Origin: Aeromonas popoffii | GTDB lineage: Bacteria; Pseudomonadota; Gammaproteobacteria; Enterobacterales; Aeromonadaceae | Direction of reading: 5' to 3' | Length of the DNA stretch: 64,000 nucleotides | Assembly (NCBI RefSeq): GCF_000820025.1 | Contig: NZ_CDBI01000070.1 | Location: 862-64,861 of the forward strand | Made by a program: the position numbers and the translations under genes | Part shown: piece after piece, positions 17,548 through 27,007 of the stretch | Position numbering within the stretch: position 1 is the stretch's first letter | Layout: the number at the start of each line of letters is the position of its first letter | Notes under the pieces: model-generated | What the model was told of the DNA's origin: nothing | Databases searched by the model: none | What the model saw: the letters and a program-made list of their open reading frames with translations, nothing else

Positions 17548-17841
17548 ATGAAACCTGCAGAAGTGGCAATCATAGGGGTGTTGGGCCTGTTGCTTTGGTC
17601 GGAGTGGCAGGATTGGCGACTTAATCAAAACGACAGCATAGAGTTGGCCTACAAGGGGGCTCCAACCATCAGCCTGTGGCAATGCGGCCAGTTGAAACAA
17701 AAGATGATGGAGCTGACCGAGCATTCGGCCGAGGTACAGTTTCAATTCCGGGGACAGGACCTGGTAGAGGTCAATCGCTATCTGGAACGGGAGTGGCAAC
17801 AACAGGGTTGCGAACCCTTGCTGACACAGCAGGGATATTGA
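17548..17841 (+). CDS. Small hypothetical protein with N-terminal membrane anchor
   Basis: 97 residues. It begins MKPAEVAIIGVLGLLLWSEW, a likely signal anchor, followed by a soluble, acidic region with two cysteines (LWQCGQLKQ and QQQGCEPLL) that could form a disulfide if periplasmic. GGAG lies eight bases before the ATG. I do not recognise the family. It ends shortly before the tRNA terminator region and has no operon partner. Confidence 0.6.
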   Translation: MKPAEVAIIGVLGLLLWSEWQDWRLNQNDSIELAYKGAPTISLWQCGQLKQKMMELTEHSAEVQFQFRGQDLVEVNRYLEREWQQQGCEPLLTQQGY

Positions 17842-17870
17842 GAAAGCTCGAATAGCGGGAAACAGAAATG

Positions 17871-17886
17871 CACACATGAATGTGTG
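17871..17886 (-). terminator. Weak hairpin after the tRNA-Cys gene
   Basis: CACACA-TGAA-TGTGTG. On the minus strand, 39 bases past the tRNA-Cys CCA, it is followed by CATTTCTGTTTC. It is a possible terminator of the tRNA transcript. Confidence 0.35.
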
Positions 17887-17924
17887 GACTGTTGGCTCTG
17901 GTATGATGCTTATCAGAAAGGTTA

Positions 17925-17998
17925 TGGAGGCACGTTCCGGAGTCGAACCGGACTAAACGGATTTGCAATCCGCTGCATAACCGCTTTGCTAACGCGCC
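17925..17998 (-). tRNA. tRNA-Cys (anticodon GCA)
   Basis: 74 nt on the minus strand. The 5' end is GGCGCGTTAGC; the anticodon arm GGATT-GCA-AATCC is clear; the T arm is CCGG-TTCGACT-CCGG; the acceptor end is GTGCC-T-CCA, with U as discriminator as expected for tRNA-Cys. The CCA is encoded. It follows the tRNA-Gly gene, the same order as E. coli glyW-cysT. Confidence 0.96.
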
Positions 17999-18055
17999 AT
18001 GCTGACAAGGCTGATTGCCTTGAAAGTGATACTCATAGTTGGTGCTATGAGAAAT

Positions 18056-18131
<76 letters not shown>

Positions 18132-18168
18132 TTTACTGCCGCGTGCCAGTTACCTGACAACGAGGCGC

Positions 18169-18196
18169 ATTATACGTACCCCCAGCGCAGGCACAA
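18169..18196 (-). promoter_or_regulatory. Promoter of the tRNA-Gly/tRNA-Cys operon
   Basis: On the minus strand TTGTGC (18196-18191), a 16-base spacer and TATAAT (18174-18169) precede a GC-rich discriminator GCGCC, the pattern of stable-RNA promoters under stringent control. Confidence 0.75.
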
Positions 18197-18379
18197 CCCT
18201 TTTTTCGCACTTTTAGCCCTTGCCTGTGCTGTTTGCTCAGGGTTTAAACGGCTTGGCCAAAAAAACCACATCAGGCTGTGACCCCACAGGCGAATTTAAG
18301 ATAAAGCCATTGAAATGATTAGTCTTTAGTCAGAGACTTGAGCCGCTTAGTAACTGGATTCTCAATTGAAAATCACACG

Positions 18380-21300
18380 ATGAAATGGATCTTCAAGCCA
18401 CGTGGGCTCAGGCCGCAGCTAATGCTGGCTTTTTTCATGTTGGGTCTGGTGCCCTTCCTGGTCGTCACCCTCTTCTTCCTCTACAGCCACGGCAAAGATC
18501 TCACCACCCAGACCTCCAACCATCTGGTGTCGGTGCGTAACATCAAGAAGAGCCAGCTGGAGGATTACTTCGGCAACCTCAAAGAACAGATCATCAACTT
18601 CTCCCAGCAGGATTTTGCCGGCAACAGTATCGGCCGCTTTTATGGCTTCACCGGCGCCTTCGAGAAACTCGGCATCACGCCACAGGAGGCCCGCGCTCGC
18701 GCCCAGGCTCGCTATGTTCCCGGCTCCTGGGATCAGTTGCAAAAACCCGACGACCAGGCCGACATAGAGCCCTCCATCAGCGCGCTGATCCTGGCGGACG
18801 AGATGTATGGCCGGGTGCACCAGCGCTTTCATCGCGGCTATGCCGACATGGTGCGCAAATCCAACTACAGCGACATTTTTCTGGTTGATCTCAACGGTGA
18901 CGTGGTCTATTCGGTCACCAAGCACCCTAACTTTGCTACCAATCTGCTCTCGGGCCCCTATCAGGCAAGCGGCCTTGGCAGCACCTTCGCCAAGATCAAG
19001 CGTCGCCTCGATGGCGGCCAGAAGCCGCAGCAGATCTTCGAATTCACCGACTTTGGCCGCAACGAGTTGACCGGCCAGGTGGTCGCCTACATGGCCGCCC
19101 CCGTGATGCAATACGACTATGTGCGCGGCGTGGTGATCTTCGAGTTGCTGCCAGACAAGCTCAACCAGATCATGGCGGAACGGGAAGGCCTCGGCGAGAC
19201 CGGCGAGACCATCCTGGTCGGCCCCGACAAGCGGATGCGTGCCAATGCCTGGCTGGCGCCACAGTTCAGCGTGGAGAACAGCTTCAGCCCCGATTTCAGA
19301 CCTCTGCAGACCCCGCTGGTGGTCAAGACCCTCTCCGGTGAGCAGGGCGTCGGGCTGTTTCGCTCCTATCAGGATGACGAGGTGCTGGCCGCCTACACCC
19401 AGGTGAAGGTGTTCGACACCGAGTGGGCCTTCATCGCCGAGATCTCCACCAGCGAGGCCTATCGCCCCATCCGTCAGCTGGAGACGCTGGTGATCCTGCT
19501 GGGGGCTGGCTCCCTGCTGCTGCTGATCCTGTTCTCGCGCTGGCTCTCCCACTCCATCACAGCCCCGCTACGCGCTCTCACCGCCGCCGCCGAGCAGGTG
19601 GCCGATGGCGCCCTGGATCACCCCATCACTATCCCCCGCACAGACGACGACATAGACCGGCTGGCCCAGGCGTTTCGTCACATGCAACGCTCGGTGAAAG
19701 AGAAGATTGAGCTGATTGAACAGCAGACCCAGGAGCTGCAGCAGCAGGTCAAACTGACCCACAAGCAGAACCTCAGCCTGCAACAGGCGGACAAGCTCAA
19801 AGATGAACTGCTGGCCAATACCTCCCACGAGCTTCGCACTCCCATTCACGGCATCAAGGGGATGGCCGAGTCCATGCTCGCCAGCCAGCAGGACTTGACC
19901 GAAGGACAACAAAAGCAGCTCGGCCTCATCATCAAGAGTGCCGACGGTCTGGCCCGTCTGGTGGACGATCTGCTCGACTACCACCAGATGCGCTACGGCC
20001 AGCTGGAGATCCAACCCCAGCCGGTCTCCTCCAAAGGGGTCATCCGGCTGGTGCTGGATCTCTGCCAGCATCTGGTGCAGGCCAAACCCCTTACCCTGGT
20101 AGATATCAGCCCGGCCGAACTGCCCCCCGTACTGGCCGACGAGCAGCGGCTCGAACAGGTGCTCTACAACCTGGTGGGCAACGCCATCAAGTACACGCCG
20201 CAGGGCAAGGTGGTGCTCAGTGCCAGCGTTGAAAACAGCTTCCTGCGCATCAAGGTGATCGACACCGGCATCGGCATCGCCAAAGAGCATCTGGAACATA
20301 TCTTCGAGCCGCTGGTGCAGATCAGCCCCGAGGTAAGCAAGCAGGGGGCTGGCCTCGGCCTCTCCATCACCCGCCAGCTGGTGCACCTGATGGGGGGTGA
20401 GCTGTTCGTCGAGAGCGAGCCAAGCGTCGGTTCCACCTTTGCCTTTACCCTGCCCCTTGCCAGCGGCAAAGCCGCCAATCTGACCCAGGGCAGCCGTCAG
20501 ATCGAGCATCAGCTGGTGCGCCAGCAACCGCTGATCCTGCCGGACTGGGAGAGTGACGATCTGCCCCCTCCCCCCGAGGGTGCGCCGCTCATTCTGGTGG
20601 TGGATGATGAGCCCATCAACCTCCACATCCTGCGCCACCTGCTGCAACCCTGCGGCTACCGCATCCTGCCCAGCAGTGACGGCCACGATGCGCTGGCCAA
20701 GCTGGCCGAGGAGCCGGTCGACCTCATTCTGCTCGATGTGATGATGCCGACCCTGTCGGGGTTTGACGTCTGCCGCCGCCTGCGCGAGCAGCACCCCAAG
20801 GATATGCTGCCGGTACTGCTGCTCACCGCCCTCAACCAGCCCAAGGATATTGAGGAAGGCTTCGGGGCCGGCGCCAACGACTATCTGGTCAAGCCCTTCT
20901 GCAAGGAGGAACTGTTTGCCCGGGTCAAGGCACTGCTGGAAGCCAAAGCGGGCCGCGCCTCGCTGGTGGAAAACCGGCTGCTGAAACAGGAGATCGAGCA
21001 CCGCCTGACCCTGCAGGAGCAGTTGCATCAGGATCAGCAGCGGCTGCTGGCCCTGCTCGGCGAAGGGGGTGATCCCATGGTCTTCATCGACGATCAGGGC
21101 ACTGTGCTGTTTGCCTCCCGGGTGCTGGCCCGCTTGCTGGGCCAGGAGCCGGAAACCATGAAGGGTCGGTCGCTGGACGAGTGGCTGGCAAGCCCGCTGG
21201 CAACCCAGTGGCCCGATCTGAAGGCTGGCCAGGAGCTGCGCCTGGCGTTTCTGGTGGCCGGGTTGAAGGACGAGCTCAATGCCCGCGCCCTGCCCATCAA

Positions 21301-21817
21301 TCTGGGGAACCGGGCCGCCTTCGCCCTAACCCTCAGCACTGAGCCACGTCAAGATGAGAACCGGGTGATGGCGCTGGAGAACGCCCTCAAGAGCTTGTCA
21401 CGCCAGGCCATCATAGAGGACGGTCAGCTGCTGGGCGAGCTGAGCCGCCTTGGCGGCGAGTTCCGCTCGCTGGCCGATGACCTCATTCGCCAGCAAGATG
21501 ACGAACCGCTGCGCCGGGCACTGGTAGAGACCATGCAGCTCACCCTGAATGCCTGGCAGCAGAGTACGGGCAAGGGCAAAATCGTATTGGCGGAGAAGAG
21601 CAAGTTGTGGCGGGTCTATATGGACAGATCCAGCCCGCAGACCCGCACCCTCGACAAGTACCTGAGCCTGGATACCCTGCCCAAATCACCGCGCTGGAAG
21701 ACGGTAGTGGCCACCACAGAGTATGTGCTTGGCCACTGCCCGCTCCATGACAAGCAGCGTCAACAGTTGCAACACAGCGCCCAGACCCTGCGTCAACTCG
21801 CCAACCGCAAAGCGTGA
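18380..21817 (+). CDS. chiS: ChiS-like hybrid sensor regulator of chitin-oligosaccharide use
   Basis: 1145 residues from the ATG at 18380; the frame runs on to a TTG at 18338, less likely. Order: TM helix (about 14-35), large periplasmic sensor, second TM (about 370-392), HAMP, coiled coil, HisKA with His483 (NTSHELRTP), HATPase (NLVGNAIKYTP, DTGIGI, GAGLGLSI), receiver domain with Asp786 (LLDVMMP), PAS-like segment (PMVFIDDQGTVLFASR), and a C-terminal region with RTLDKYLSLDTLPKSPRWKT. That last region corresponds to the DNA-binding end described for Vibrio ChiS, which is held inactive by the periplasmic chitin-binding protein and acts directly at target promoters. Its position just upstream of the binding-protein gene supports this identity. 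Kinase and receiver residues are intact. Confidence 0.9.
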   Translation: MKWIFKPRGLRPQLMLAFFMLGLVPFLVVTLFFLYSHGKDLTTQTSNHLVSVRNIKKSQLEDYFGNLKEQIINFSQQDFAGNSIGRFYGFTGAFEKLGITPQEARARAQARYVPGSWDQLQKPDDQADIEPSISALILADEMYGRVHQRFHRGYADMVRKSNYSDIFLVDLNGDVVYSVTKHPNFATNLLSGPYQASGLGSTFAKIKRRLDGGQKPQQIFEFTDFGRNELTGQVVAYMAAPVMQYDYVRGVVIFELLPDKLNQIMAEREGLGETGETILVGPDKRMRANAWLAPQFSVENSFSPDFRPLQTPLVVKTLSGEQGVGLFRSYQDDEVLAAYTQVKVFDTEWAFIAEISTSEAYRPIRQLETLVILLGAGSLLLLILFSRWLSHSITAPLRALTAAAEQVADGALDHPITIPRTDDDIDRLAQAFRHMQRSVKEKIELIEQQTQELQQQVKLTHKQNLSLQQADKLKDELLANTSHELRTPIHGIKGMAESMLASQQDLTEGQQKQLGLIIKSADGLARLVDDLLDYHQMRYGQLEIQPQPVSSKGVIRLVLDLCQHLVQAKPLTLVDISPAELPPVLADEQRLEQVLYNLVGNAIKYTPQGKVVLSASVENSFLRIKVIDTGIGIAKEHLEHIFEPLVQISPEVSKQGAGLGLSITRQLVHLMGGELFVESEPSVGSTFAFTLPLASGKAANLTQGSRQIEHQLVRQQPLILPDWESDDLPPPPEGAPLILVVDDEPINLHILRHLLQPCGYRILPSSDGHDALAKLAEEPVDLILLDVMMPTLSGFDVCRRLREQHPKDMLPVLLLTALNQPKDIEEGFGAGANDYLVKPFCKEELFARVKALLEAKAGRASLVENRLLKQEIEHRLTLQEQLHQDQQRLLALLGEGGDPMVFIDDQGTVLFASRVLARLLGQEPETMKGRSLDEWLASPLATQWPDLKAGQELRLAFLVAGLKDELNARALPINLGNRAAFALTLSTEPRQDENRVMALENALKSLSRQAIIEDGQLLGELSRLGGEFRSLADDLIRQQDDEPLRRALVETMQLTLNAWQQSTGKGKIVLAEKSKLWRVYMDRSSPQTRTLDKYLSLDTLPKSPRWKTVVATTEYVLGHCPLHDKQRQQLQHSAQTLRQLANRKA

Positions 21818-21843
21818 TTAATAGTGCCAAATGGGCGCCAGAT

Positions 21844-21876
21844 CACAATTGGCAATCTGGTTTCTTTTGGCGCAAA
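21844..21876 (+). terminator. Candidate terminator of chiS
   Basis: CCAGAT, an 11-base loop and ATCTGG are followed by TTTCTTTT, about 25 bases after the chiS stop. The stem is short, so the call is moderate. Confidence 0.45.
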
Positions 21877-22010
21877 AAAAAGCCCCGCACAGCCTTAAAA
21901 CAGAGAGCAGATCTAATTCACAAATTTGTCATATACACCATTCTTGTAACCACTTCTTGCGCGAAAGTAAATAATGCAAAGCAATGATTTAAAACAGATA
22001 AAAAGGCGTT

Positions 22011-22048
22011 TTGACGAGTTTGACGTAACGCCGTTGATTTTTACGAAA
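22011..22048 (+). promoter_or_regulatory. Candidate promoter of the chitin-oligosaccharide operon
   Basis: Two TTGACG boxes nine bases apart (22011-22016, 22020-22025); TACGAA at 22042-22047 is 16 bases after the second. The -10 match is poor, as expected for an activated promoter. The -10 region overlaps the left arm of the inverted repeat 22046-22074. Confidence 0.35.
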
Positions 22049-22074
22049 ACAACGAAATCAATAGTTGTTGTTTT
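22046..22074. promoter_or_regulatory. Inverted repeat upstream of the binding-protein gene, possible operator
   Basis: AAAACAAC (22046-22053) and GTTGTTTT (22067-22074) are perfect 8-base arms whose centres are 21 bases apart, two helical turns. It lies in the 416-base gap between chiS and the binding-protein gene, about 160 bases before the start codon. It could bind ChiS or another regulator; nothing in the sequence decides which. Confidence 0.45.
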
Positions 22075-22233
22075 CCTGTTAAATCTGGTTTGCTAAGGGC
22101 GTTGGAAAACAGAACGACAAAGGTTAGACACCTGACCAACACCGAGGGCCGATCTCCTCAGCATGCGACGTCGGTGCTCACACAAAACAAGGCGAATCCA
22201 TCAGGAATGCCAAAAAATAAGAAAGGAAAACAT

Positions 22234-23919
22234 ATGCTTGCCAAAGTATCCAAAATCTCTACTGCTGTCCTGTTGGGAACCATGATGCTTGCAGGGGCTG
22301 CCAGCAACGCCATGGCCGCAGACAACAAAACCGTGCTGACCATGGTCGCACAGCAGGAAACCGCCTGGGTCAAGAACTTCAACCCCTTCCTGCAAGCTGG
22401 CCTGTTGCACACTACCCGTCACTTCATCTATGAACCCTTGGTGATATTCAACGATATGCAGGGGGGTAAACCCGTCTATCGTCTGGCCACCCACTTTGCG
22501 TTCAGCGATGACCTGAAATCTGTCACCTTCGATCTGCGTGACGGGGTCAAGTGGTCTGACGGTCAGCCCTTTACCGCCGATGACATCCTCTTCTCCTTCA
22601 ATCTGGTCAAGGCCAACAAGGCGCTGGATGAGCGCTCTATCTGGACCCAGATCAAGAGCATCGAAAAGCTGGCCCCCAACAAGGTCAAGTTCGAGCTGAC
22701 CGAGGTCAACACCAACGTGGTGAATGACCTGGTACTGGTGCCTATCGTTCCCGAGCACCAGTGGAAATCGGTGAAAGATCCGGTGGCCTTCACCAACGAC
22801 AAGCCGGTCGGTACCGGTCCTTTCACCGAGGTGGACAACTTCTCAGCCCAGCTCTACACCCAGTGCCGCAACCCGCACTACTGGGATACCGCCAACCTCG
22901 CCATCGACTGCCTGCGCATGCCGCAGATGGCCACCAACGATCAGGTGCTGGCCGCCGTGATGAAGGGTGACGTGGACTGGTTCGGCTCCTTCGTGCCTGA
23001 CATCGAGCGCCTCTACGTCGGCAACGATCCGAAGAACAACAAGTACTGGTTCCCGGCCTCCGGTACCGTGGCATTCAACGTCAACTTCCAGACCAAGCAT
23101 CCCGGCAACCACGAAGCGTTCAACGACATCAACTTCCGCCGCGCCTTCTCCATGGCGATGGACAGACAGTCCATGGTGGACATCGCCGGCTACGGCTACC
23201 CCACCGTCAACGAATATCCATCAGGCCTCGGCAAGGCGTTCGCCTCCTGGGACAACCCGGAAGTCGAGAAGAAATACGGCCAGTTCAACAAGTTCGATCT
23301 GGAAGGTGCCAAGGCCCTGCTGAAACAGGCCGGCTACAAGGACTGTGACGGCGACAAATTCCTCGACACTCCGACCTGCCAGAAAATCACGTTCAAGGTG
23401 CTGGTACCGAACGGCTGGACCGACTGGGTCAACACTGCCCAAATCGGGGTCGAAGGCTTGCAGGCCCTCGGTCTGAACGCCAAGACCGCCACCCCGGAAG
23501 CGACCGTCTGGACCGAGAACCTCATCACTGGCGACTTTGATGTGGCGCTGCAGGGCTACTTTGCCGGAGCCAACCCGCACAAGTACTTCGAGACCGCGTT
23601 CCACTCCCGCAACATGGGCGAGCGTGGCAACCGCTTTGCAGCGCCCCGCTACAAGGATCCCGAGCTCGACAAGCTGATCGACGACTTCACCCAGACCGCC
23701 GATGCGGCCAGGCAGAAGGAGATCATGTTCGCCATCCAGGATCGTGTTGGCGCCAACCAGACCATCATTCCGGTCTTCAACAACCCGACCTGGTACGAAT
23801 ACAGTACCAAGCGTTTCCACGGCTGGTTCAGCGCTGATAACCCGGTAGCCAAACCTCAGCTCCACCCGGACACCCCTGAGCGTCTGCTGCACGTGTTGTC
23901 TCTCAAGCCCAACAGCTAA
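22234..23919 (+). CDS. cbp: Periplasmic chitin-oligosaccharide-binding protein
   Basis: 561 residues from the ATG at 22234, selected by AAGGA upstream and because it opens directly with a signal peptide (MLAKVSKISTAVLLGTMMLA, cleavage after AMA, about residue 28). The mature part is a family 5 solute-binding protein (DppA/OppA fold): FNPFLQAGLLHTTRHFIYEP, LRDGVKWSDGQPFTADDILF, VGTGPFTEV, RRAFSMAMDRQ. In Vibrio the equivalent protein binds (GlcNAc)n, feeds the adjacent ABC transporter and, when empty, represses ChiS. It is the first gene of the run that ends at 32885. Substrate is inferred from gene context with chiS and the glycosidases, since the fold alone would suggest peptides. Confidence 0.9.
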   Translation: MLAKVSKISTAVLLGTMMLAGAASNAMAADNKTVLTMVAQQETAWVKNFNPFLQAGLLHTTRHFIYEPLVIFNDMQGGKPVYRLATHFAFSDDLKSVTFDLRDGVKWSDGQPFTADDILFSFNLVKANKALDERSIWTQIKSIEKLAPNKVKFELTEVNTNVVNDLVLVPIVPEHQWKSVKDPVAFTNDKPVGTGPFTEVDNFSAQLYTQCRNPHYWDTANLAIDCLRMPQMATNDQVLAAVMKGDVDWFGSFVPDIERLYVGNDPKNNKYWFPASGTVAFNVNFQTKHPGNHEAFNDINFRRAFSMAMDRQSMVDIAGYGYPTVNEYPSGLGKAFASWDNPEVEKKYGQFNKFDLEGAKALLKQAGYKDCDGDKFLDTPTCQKITFKVLVPNGWTDWVNTAQIGVEGLQALGLNAKTATPEATVWTENLITGDFDVALQGYFAGANPHKYFETAFHSRNMGERGNRFAAPRYKDPELDKLIDDFTQTADAARQKEIMFAIQDRVGANQTIIPVFNNPTWYEYSTKRFHGWFSADNPVAKPQLHPDTPERLLHVLSLKPNS

Positions 23920-24038
23920 ACAATCCCGGCCCCCTGCGGGGGGCCATTTTCCCCGCCATCTCTTCCATCCCCCCGGATCGTACGGGGTTGGGGGAGCTTT
24001 GCCCGACGCGGGGCAGGCTTGCAGTAAAAGGGTTTACC

Positions 24039-25022
24039 ATGGGATTTATACTGAGACGTTTCTCCTTCTATCTGGTCGCCTTCCTGGTCGCCGCCACCAT
24101 TAACTTCCTGCTACCCCGAGCCATGCCTGGGGATCCTGTCTCCGTCATGTTTGCCCGCGCTGGCGCCATGATGGAACCCGCCGCCCTGGAGGCCCTCAAG
24201 GCCACCTTCGGTTTTGTCGACGGCCCCATCGGCACCCAATTTCTCACCTATGTGAAGAGTGTCTTCACCTGGGATCTCGGCACCTCGGTGCGTTTCTACC
24301 CGCAGCAGGTCTCTGACGTGCTGGGCCGCGCCATCGGCTGGACCCTGTTTCTGGTGGGCACCTCCACCATACTGAGCTTCTCCATCGGTTCCATCGTCGG
24401 CATCTTCGCCGCCTGGCATCGCGGCGGCCGGATGGACAGCATTCTCTCCCCGCTCACGCTAGTGATGCAGGCCATCCCGCCGGTGGTGGTCTCCCTGCTC
24501 GCCCTGTTCCTCTTCGGGGTCAGCCTGGAGTGGCTGCCCATCGGCTACGCCTACAGCCCGGAAATTCCGGCTGACTGGGGCTGGGAGCACATCAAGAGCA
24601 TCCTGACCCACGCCATCATGCCGGTGCTGACGCTGTCCATGGTGCAGGTGGGGGGCTTTCTCATCACCATGCGCAACAACATGATCAACCTGCTGGGGGA
24701 GGATTACATCACCATGGCCAAGGCCAAGGGACTCTCCAGCAACCGGGTGATCTTCAACTACGGCGCCCGCAACGCCATACTGCCGAGCGTCACCGCCCTC
24801 TCCATGGCGCTCGGGTTCGTCATCGGCGGCTCCCTCATCACAGAGGTGATCTTCAACTATCCCGGCCTGGGTCTGACCCTCTATCAGGGCATACTGGCCC
24901 GCGACTATCCGCTCATTCAGGGGCAGCTGCTCATCATGACCATCACCATGCTCAGCTTCAACTTCCTGGCCGACATGCTCTACGTCTTCCTGGATCCCCG
25001 TCTGCGTAAAGGAGGCAAATAA
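24039..25022 (+). CDS. ABC transporter permease 1 (DppB type) for chitin oligosaccharides
   Basis: 327 residues, six membrane spans. The N-terminus FILRRFSFYLVAFLVAATIN and the PGDP motif (RAMPGDPVSVMF) are typical of OppB/DppB permeases. The EAA-like loop that contacts the ATPases is seen as YITMAKAKGLSSNRVIFNYG followed by ARNAILPSVTALSM. The start at 24039 follows AAGGG with seven bases between. It is the first permease after the binding-protein gene; the second follows after one base. Confidence 0.93.
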   Translation: MGFILRRFSFYLVAFLVAATINFLLPRAMPGDPVSVMFARAGAMMEPAALEALKATFGFVDGPIGTQFLTYVKSVFTWDLGTSVRFYPQQVSDVLGRAIGWTLFLVGTSTILSFSIGSIVGIFAAWHRGGRMDSILSPLTLVMQAIPPVVVSLLALFLFGVSLEWLPIGYAYSPEIPADWGWEHIKSILTHAIMPVLTLSMVQVGGFLITMRNNMINLLGEDYITMAKAKGLSSNRVIFNYGARNAILPSVTALSMALGFVIGGSLITEVIFNYPGLGLTLYQGILARDYPLIQGQLLIMTITMLSFNFLADMLYVFLDPRLRKGGK

Positions 25023-25023
25023 G

Positions 25024-25989
25024 ATGCATATGCCAACCATGCTCAACATGCTGTTACCGGACAACAAGATGCGTATGCCCACCATCCTCAAGATCTTGTT
25101 GGGCAACCGCAAAGCCGCCTGTGGCCTCGCCATCGTGGTTGCCTTCATGCTGATGGCCATCTTTGCCCCGATCCTGGCCAGCAACGAGCCGACCAAACGG
25201 GTGGCTCGCCCCCACCAGCCGCCCAGTGCCGAGTTCGTGATGGGGTCCACCCGCATGGGCCACGATATCTGGGCCCAGTTCACCAATGGCGCCCGTATCT
25301 CGCTGTTGGTCGGCTTCAGCGCGGGTCTGCTGGTCTGTACCCTGGCGGTCGCCATCGGCATCACCGCCGGTTACTTCGGCGGTCTGGTGGATGAGTGCCT
25401 CACCTTCCTGATGAACGTGGTGCTGGTGATCCCCAACCTCCCCTTGCTACTGGTATTGGCGAGCTTTATCGGGGAGGCGTCGCCGACTGTGATTGCCGTG
25501 ATAATAGGCTTGACCTCCTGGGCCTATGGCGCGCGGGTCATCCGTGCCCAGACCCTGGCCCTGCGCGAAAAAGAGTTCGTCATCGCCGCCGAAGTGCTGG
25601 GGGAGCCGGCCTGGCGCATCATTCTGGTGGAGATACTGCCCAACCTCATCTCCATCATAGGGGTGAGCTTTATCGGCTCCATCATCTACGCCATCGTCAC
25701 CGAAGCGACCCTGGAGTTCCTCGGGCTCGGCGACCCGACCGTGGTGAGCTGGGGCATCATGCTCTACAACGCCCAGACCTCCAGCGCCATCATGGTGGGC
25801 GCCTGGTGGGAGATCCTGGCCCCCTGCTTCGCCATCGCCACCCTGGGTGCGGGCCTGGCTCTGCTCAACTTCGCCATCGACGAGATAGCCAACCCGCAGC
25901 TGCGCTCCCACAAAGGGCTCAACCGCTGGAAGAAACTTGCCACACCGGCCGCAACACCGCTCTGTGCAGCTCAGGAGAAGACAGCATGA
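25024..25989 (+). CDS. ABC transporter permease 2 (DppC type) for chitin oligosaccharides
   Basis: 321 residues, the partner permease. DppC-type features are HPMG-like GSTRMGHDIWAQFTNGAR, LLVGFSAGLLVCTLAVAIG, and the ATPase-contact loop REKEFVIAAEVLGEPAWRII. The N-terminus is rich in methionine before the first span. GGAGG eight bases before the ATG at 25024 supports the start. Its stop overlaps the next start as ATGA (25986-25989). It forms the membrane channel with the preceding permease. Confidence 0.93.
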   Translation: MHMPTMLNMLLPDNKMRMPTILKILLGNRKAACGLAIVVAFMLMAIFAPILASNEPTKRVARPHQPPSAEFVMGSTRMGHDIWAQFTNGARISLLVGFSAGLLVCTLAVAIGITAGYFGGLVDECLTFLMNVVLVIPNLPLLLVLASFIGEASPTVIAVIIGLTSWAYGARVIRAQTLALREKEFVIAAEVLGEPAWRIILVEILPNLISIIGVSFIGSIIYAIVTEATLEFLGLGDPTVVSWGIMLYNAQTSSAIMVGAWWEILAPCFAIATLGAGLALLNFAIDEIANPQLRSHKGLNRWKKLATPAATPLCAAQEKTA

Positions 25990-27005
25990 ACAAGCATCCC
26001 CTGCTGTCAGTACGCAATCTTTGCGTCGACTACATCACCGAAAATGGCGACGTGCGCGCCGTCAACTCGGTGAGCTTCGATATCAGACAGGGCGAGATCT
26101 TCGGTCTCGCCGGCGAGTCGGGCTGCGGCAAGTCCACCGTCGCCTTCTCGGTGGCCCGACTGCACAAGCCGCCCGCTTACATCAGCGGTGGCGAGATCCT
26201 GTTCAAGGGGGAGAACATCCTCCACTACAACGAGGAGCGGCTGCGCTCCTACCGCTGGCAACAGGTCTCGGTGGTGTTCCAGTCCGCCATGAACGCCTTG
26301 AACCCGGTGCTGCGGATGGAGGAGCAGTTCTGCGACGTGCTGCTGGCCCACAACCACGGCATGACCCGCGTTGATGCGATCAAGCGCGCCCAGGTGCTGC
26401 TGGAGATAGTCGACATACACCCGAGCCGGCTCAAGGATTACCCGCACCAGTTCTCCGGCGGCATGCGCCAGCGGCTGGTGATCGCCATCGCCATGGCGCT
26501 CAACCCCGAGCTGCTGATCATGGATGAGCCCACCACGGCGCTCGATGTGGTGGTGCAACGGGAGATTTTGCAGAAGGTCTACGCCCTGAAAGAGCAGTTC
26601 AACTTCTCCATTCTGTTCATCACCCACGACCTCTCCTTGATGGTGGAATTCTGCGATCGCATCGGCATCATGTATGCCGGTGAACTGATAGAGGTCGCCC
26701 CCTCCAAAGCTATTTTGACTGCGCCACTGCACCCCTATACCAAGGGGCTCGGCAACTCCTTCCCGCCCCTGCACGGACCGAAAACCGTGCTGGAGGGGAT
26801 CCCGGGCACCCCGCTCAACCTGCTGGAGGTGCCGGTCGGCTGCCGCTTTCAGGCCCGTTGCGGCAAGGTGCACGCGCGCTGCCGTCAGGAGTACACAGTC
26901 CTCACCGAGATCCGCCCCGGGCAACAGACCGCCTGCCACCTCTATGAAGAGCAGGGGCTGCAACAAGATTCCGTGATCTATCTGGACAAGGCCGCTGGCT
27001 GTTAA
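25986..27005 (+). CDS. ABC transporter ATPase 1 (DppD type)
   Basis: 339 residues. Walker [11 protein letters not shown]-loop [12 protein letters not shown], signature FSGGMRQR, Walker [13 protein letters not shown] and switch His in FITHDLSL are all present. The C-terminal oligopeptide-type extension with cysteines ([14 protein letters not shown]) is kept; in this family it can hold an iron-sulfur cluster. The ATG at 25986 overlaps the permease stop by four bases, which excludes the longer out-of-context frame upstream. It should power (GlcNAc)n uptake together with the next ATPase. Confidence 0.94.
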   Translation: MNKHPLLSVRNLCVDYITENGDVRAVNSVSFDIRQGEIFGLAGESGCGKSTVAFSVARLHKPPAYISGGEILFKGENILHYNEERLRSYRWQQVSVVFQSAMNALNPVLRMEEQFCDVLLAHNHGMTRVDAIKRAQVLLEIVDIHPSRLKDYPHQFSGGMRQRLVIAIAMALNPELLIMDEPTTALDVVVQREILQKVYALKEQFNFSILFITHDLSLMVEFCDRIGIMYAGELIEVAPSKAILTAPLHPYTKGLGNSFPPLHGPKTVLEGIPGTPLNLLEVPVGCRFQARCGKVHARCRQEYTVLTEIRPGQQTACHLYEEQGLQQDSVIYLDKAAGC

Positions 27006-27007
27006 GG

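Noticed and set aside
19568-21028. Long 486-codon minus-strand frame opposite chiS
   Set aside because: It is a shadow of the GC-rich chiS reading frame; the plus strand carries all sensor-kinase motifs.
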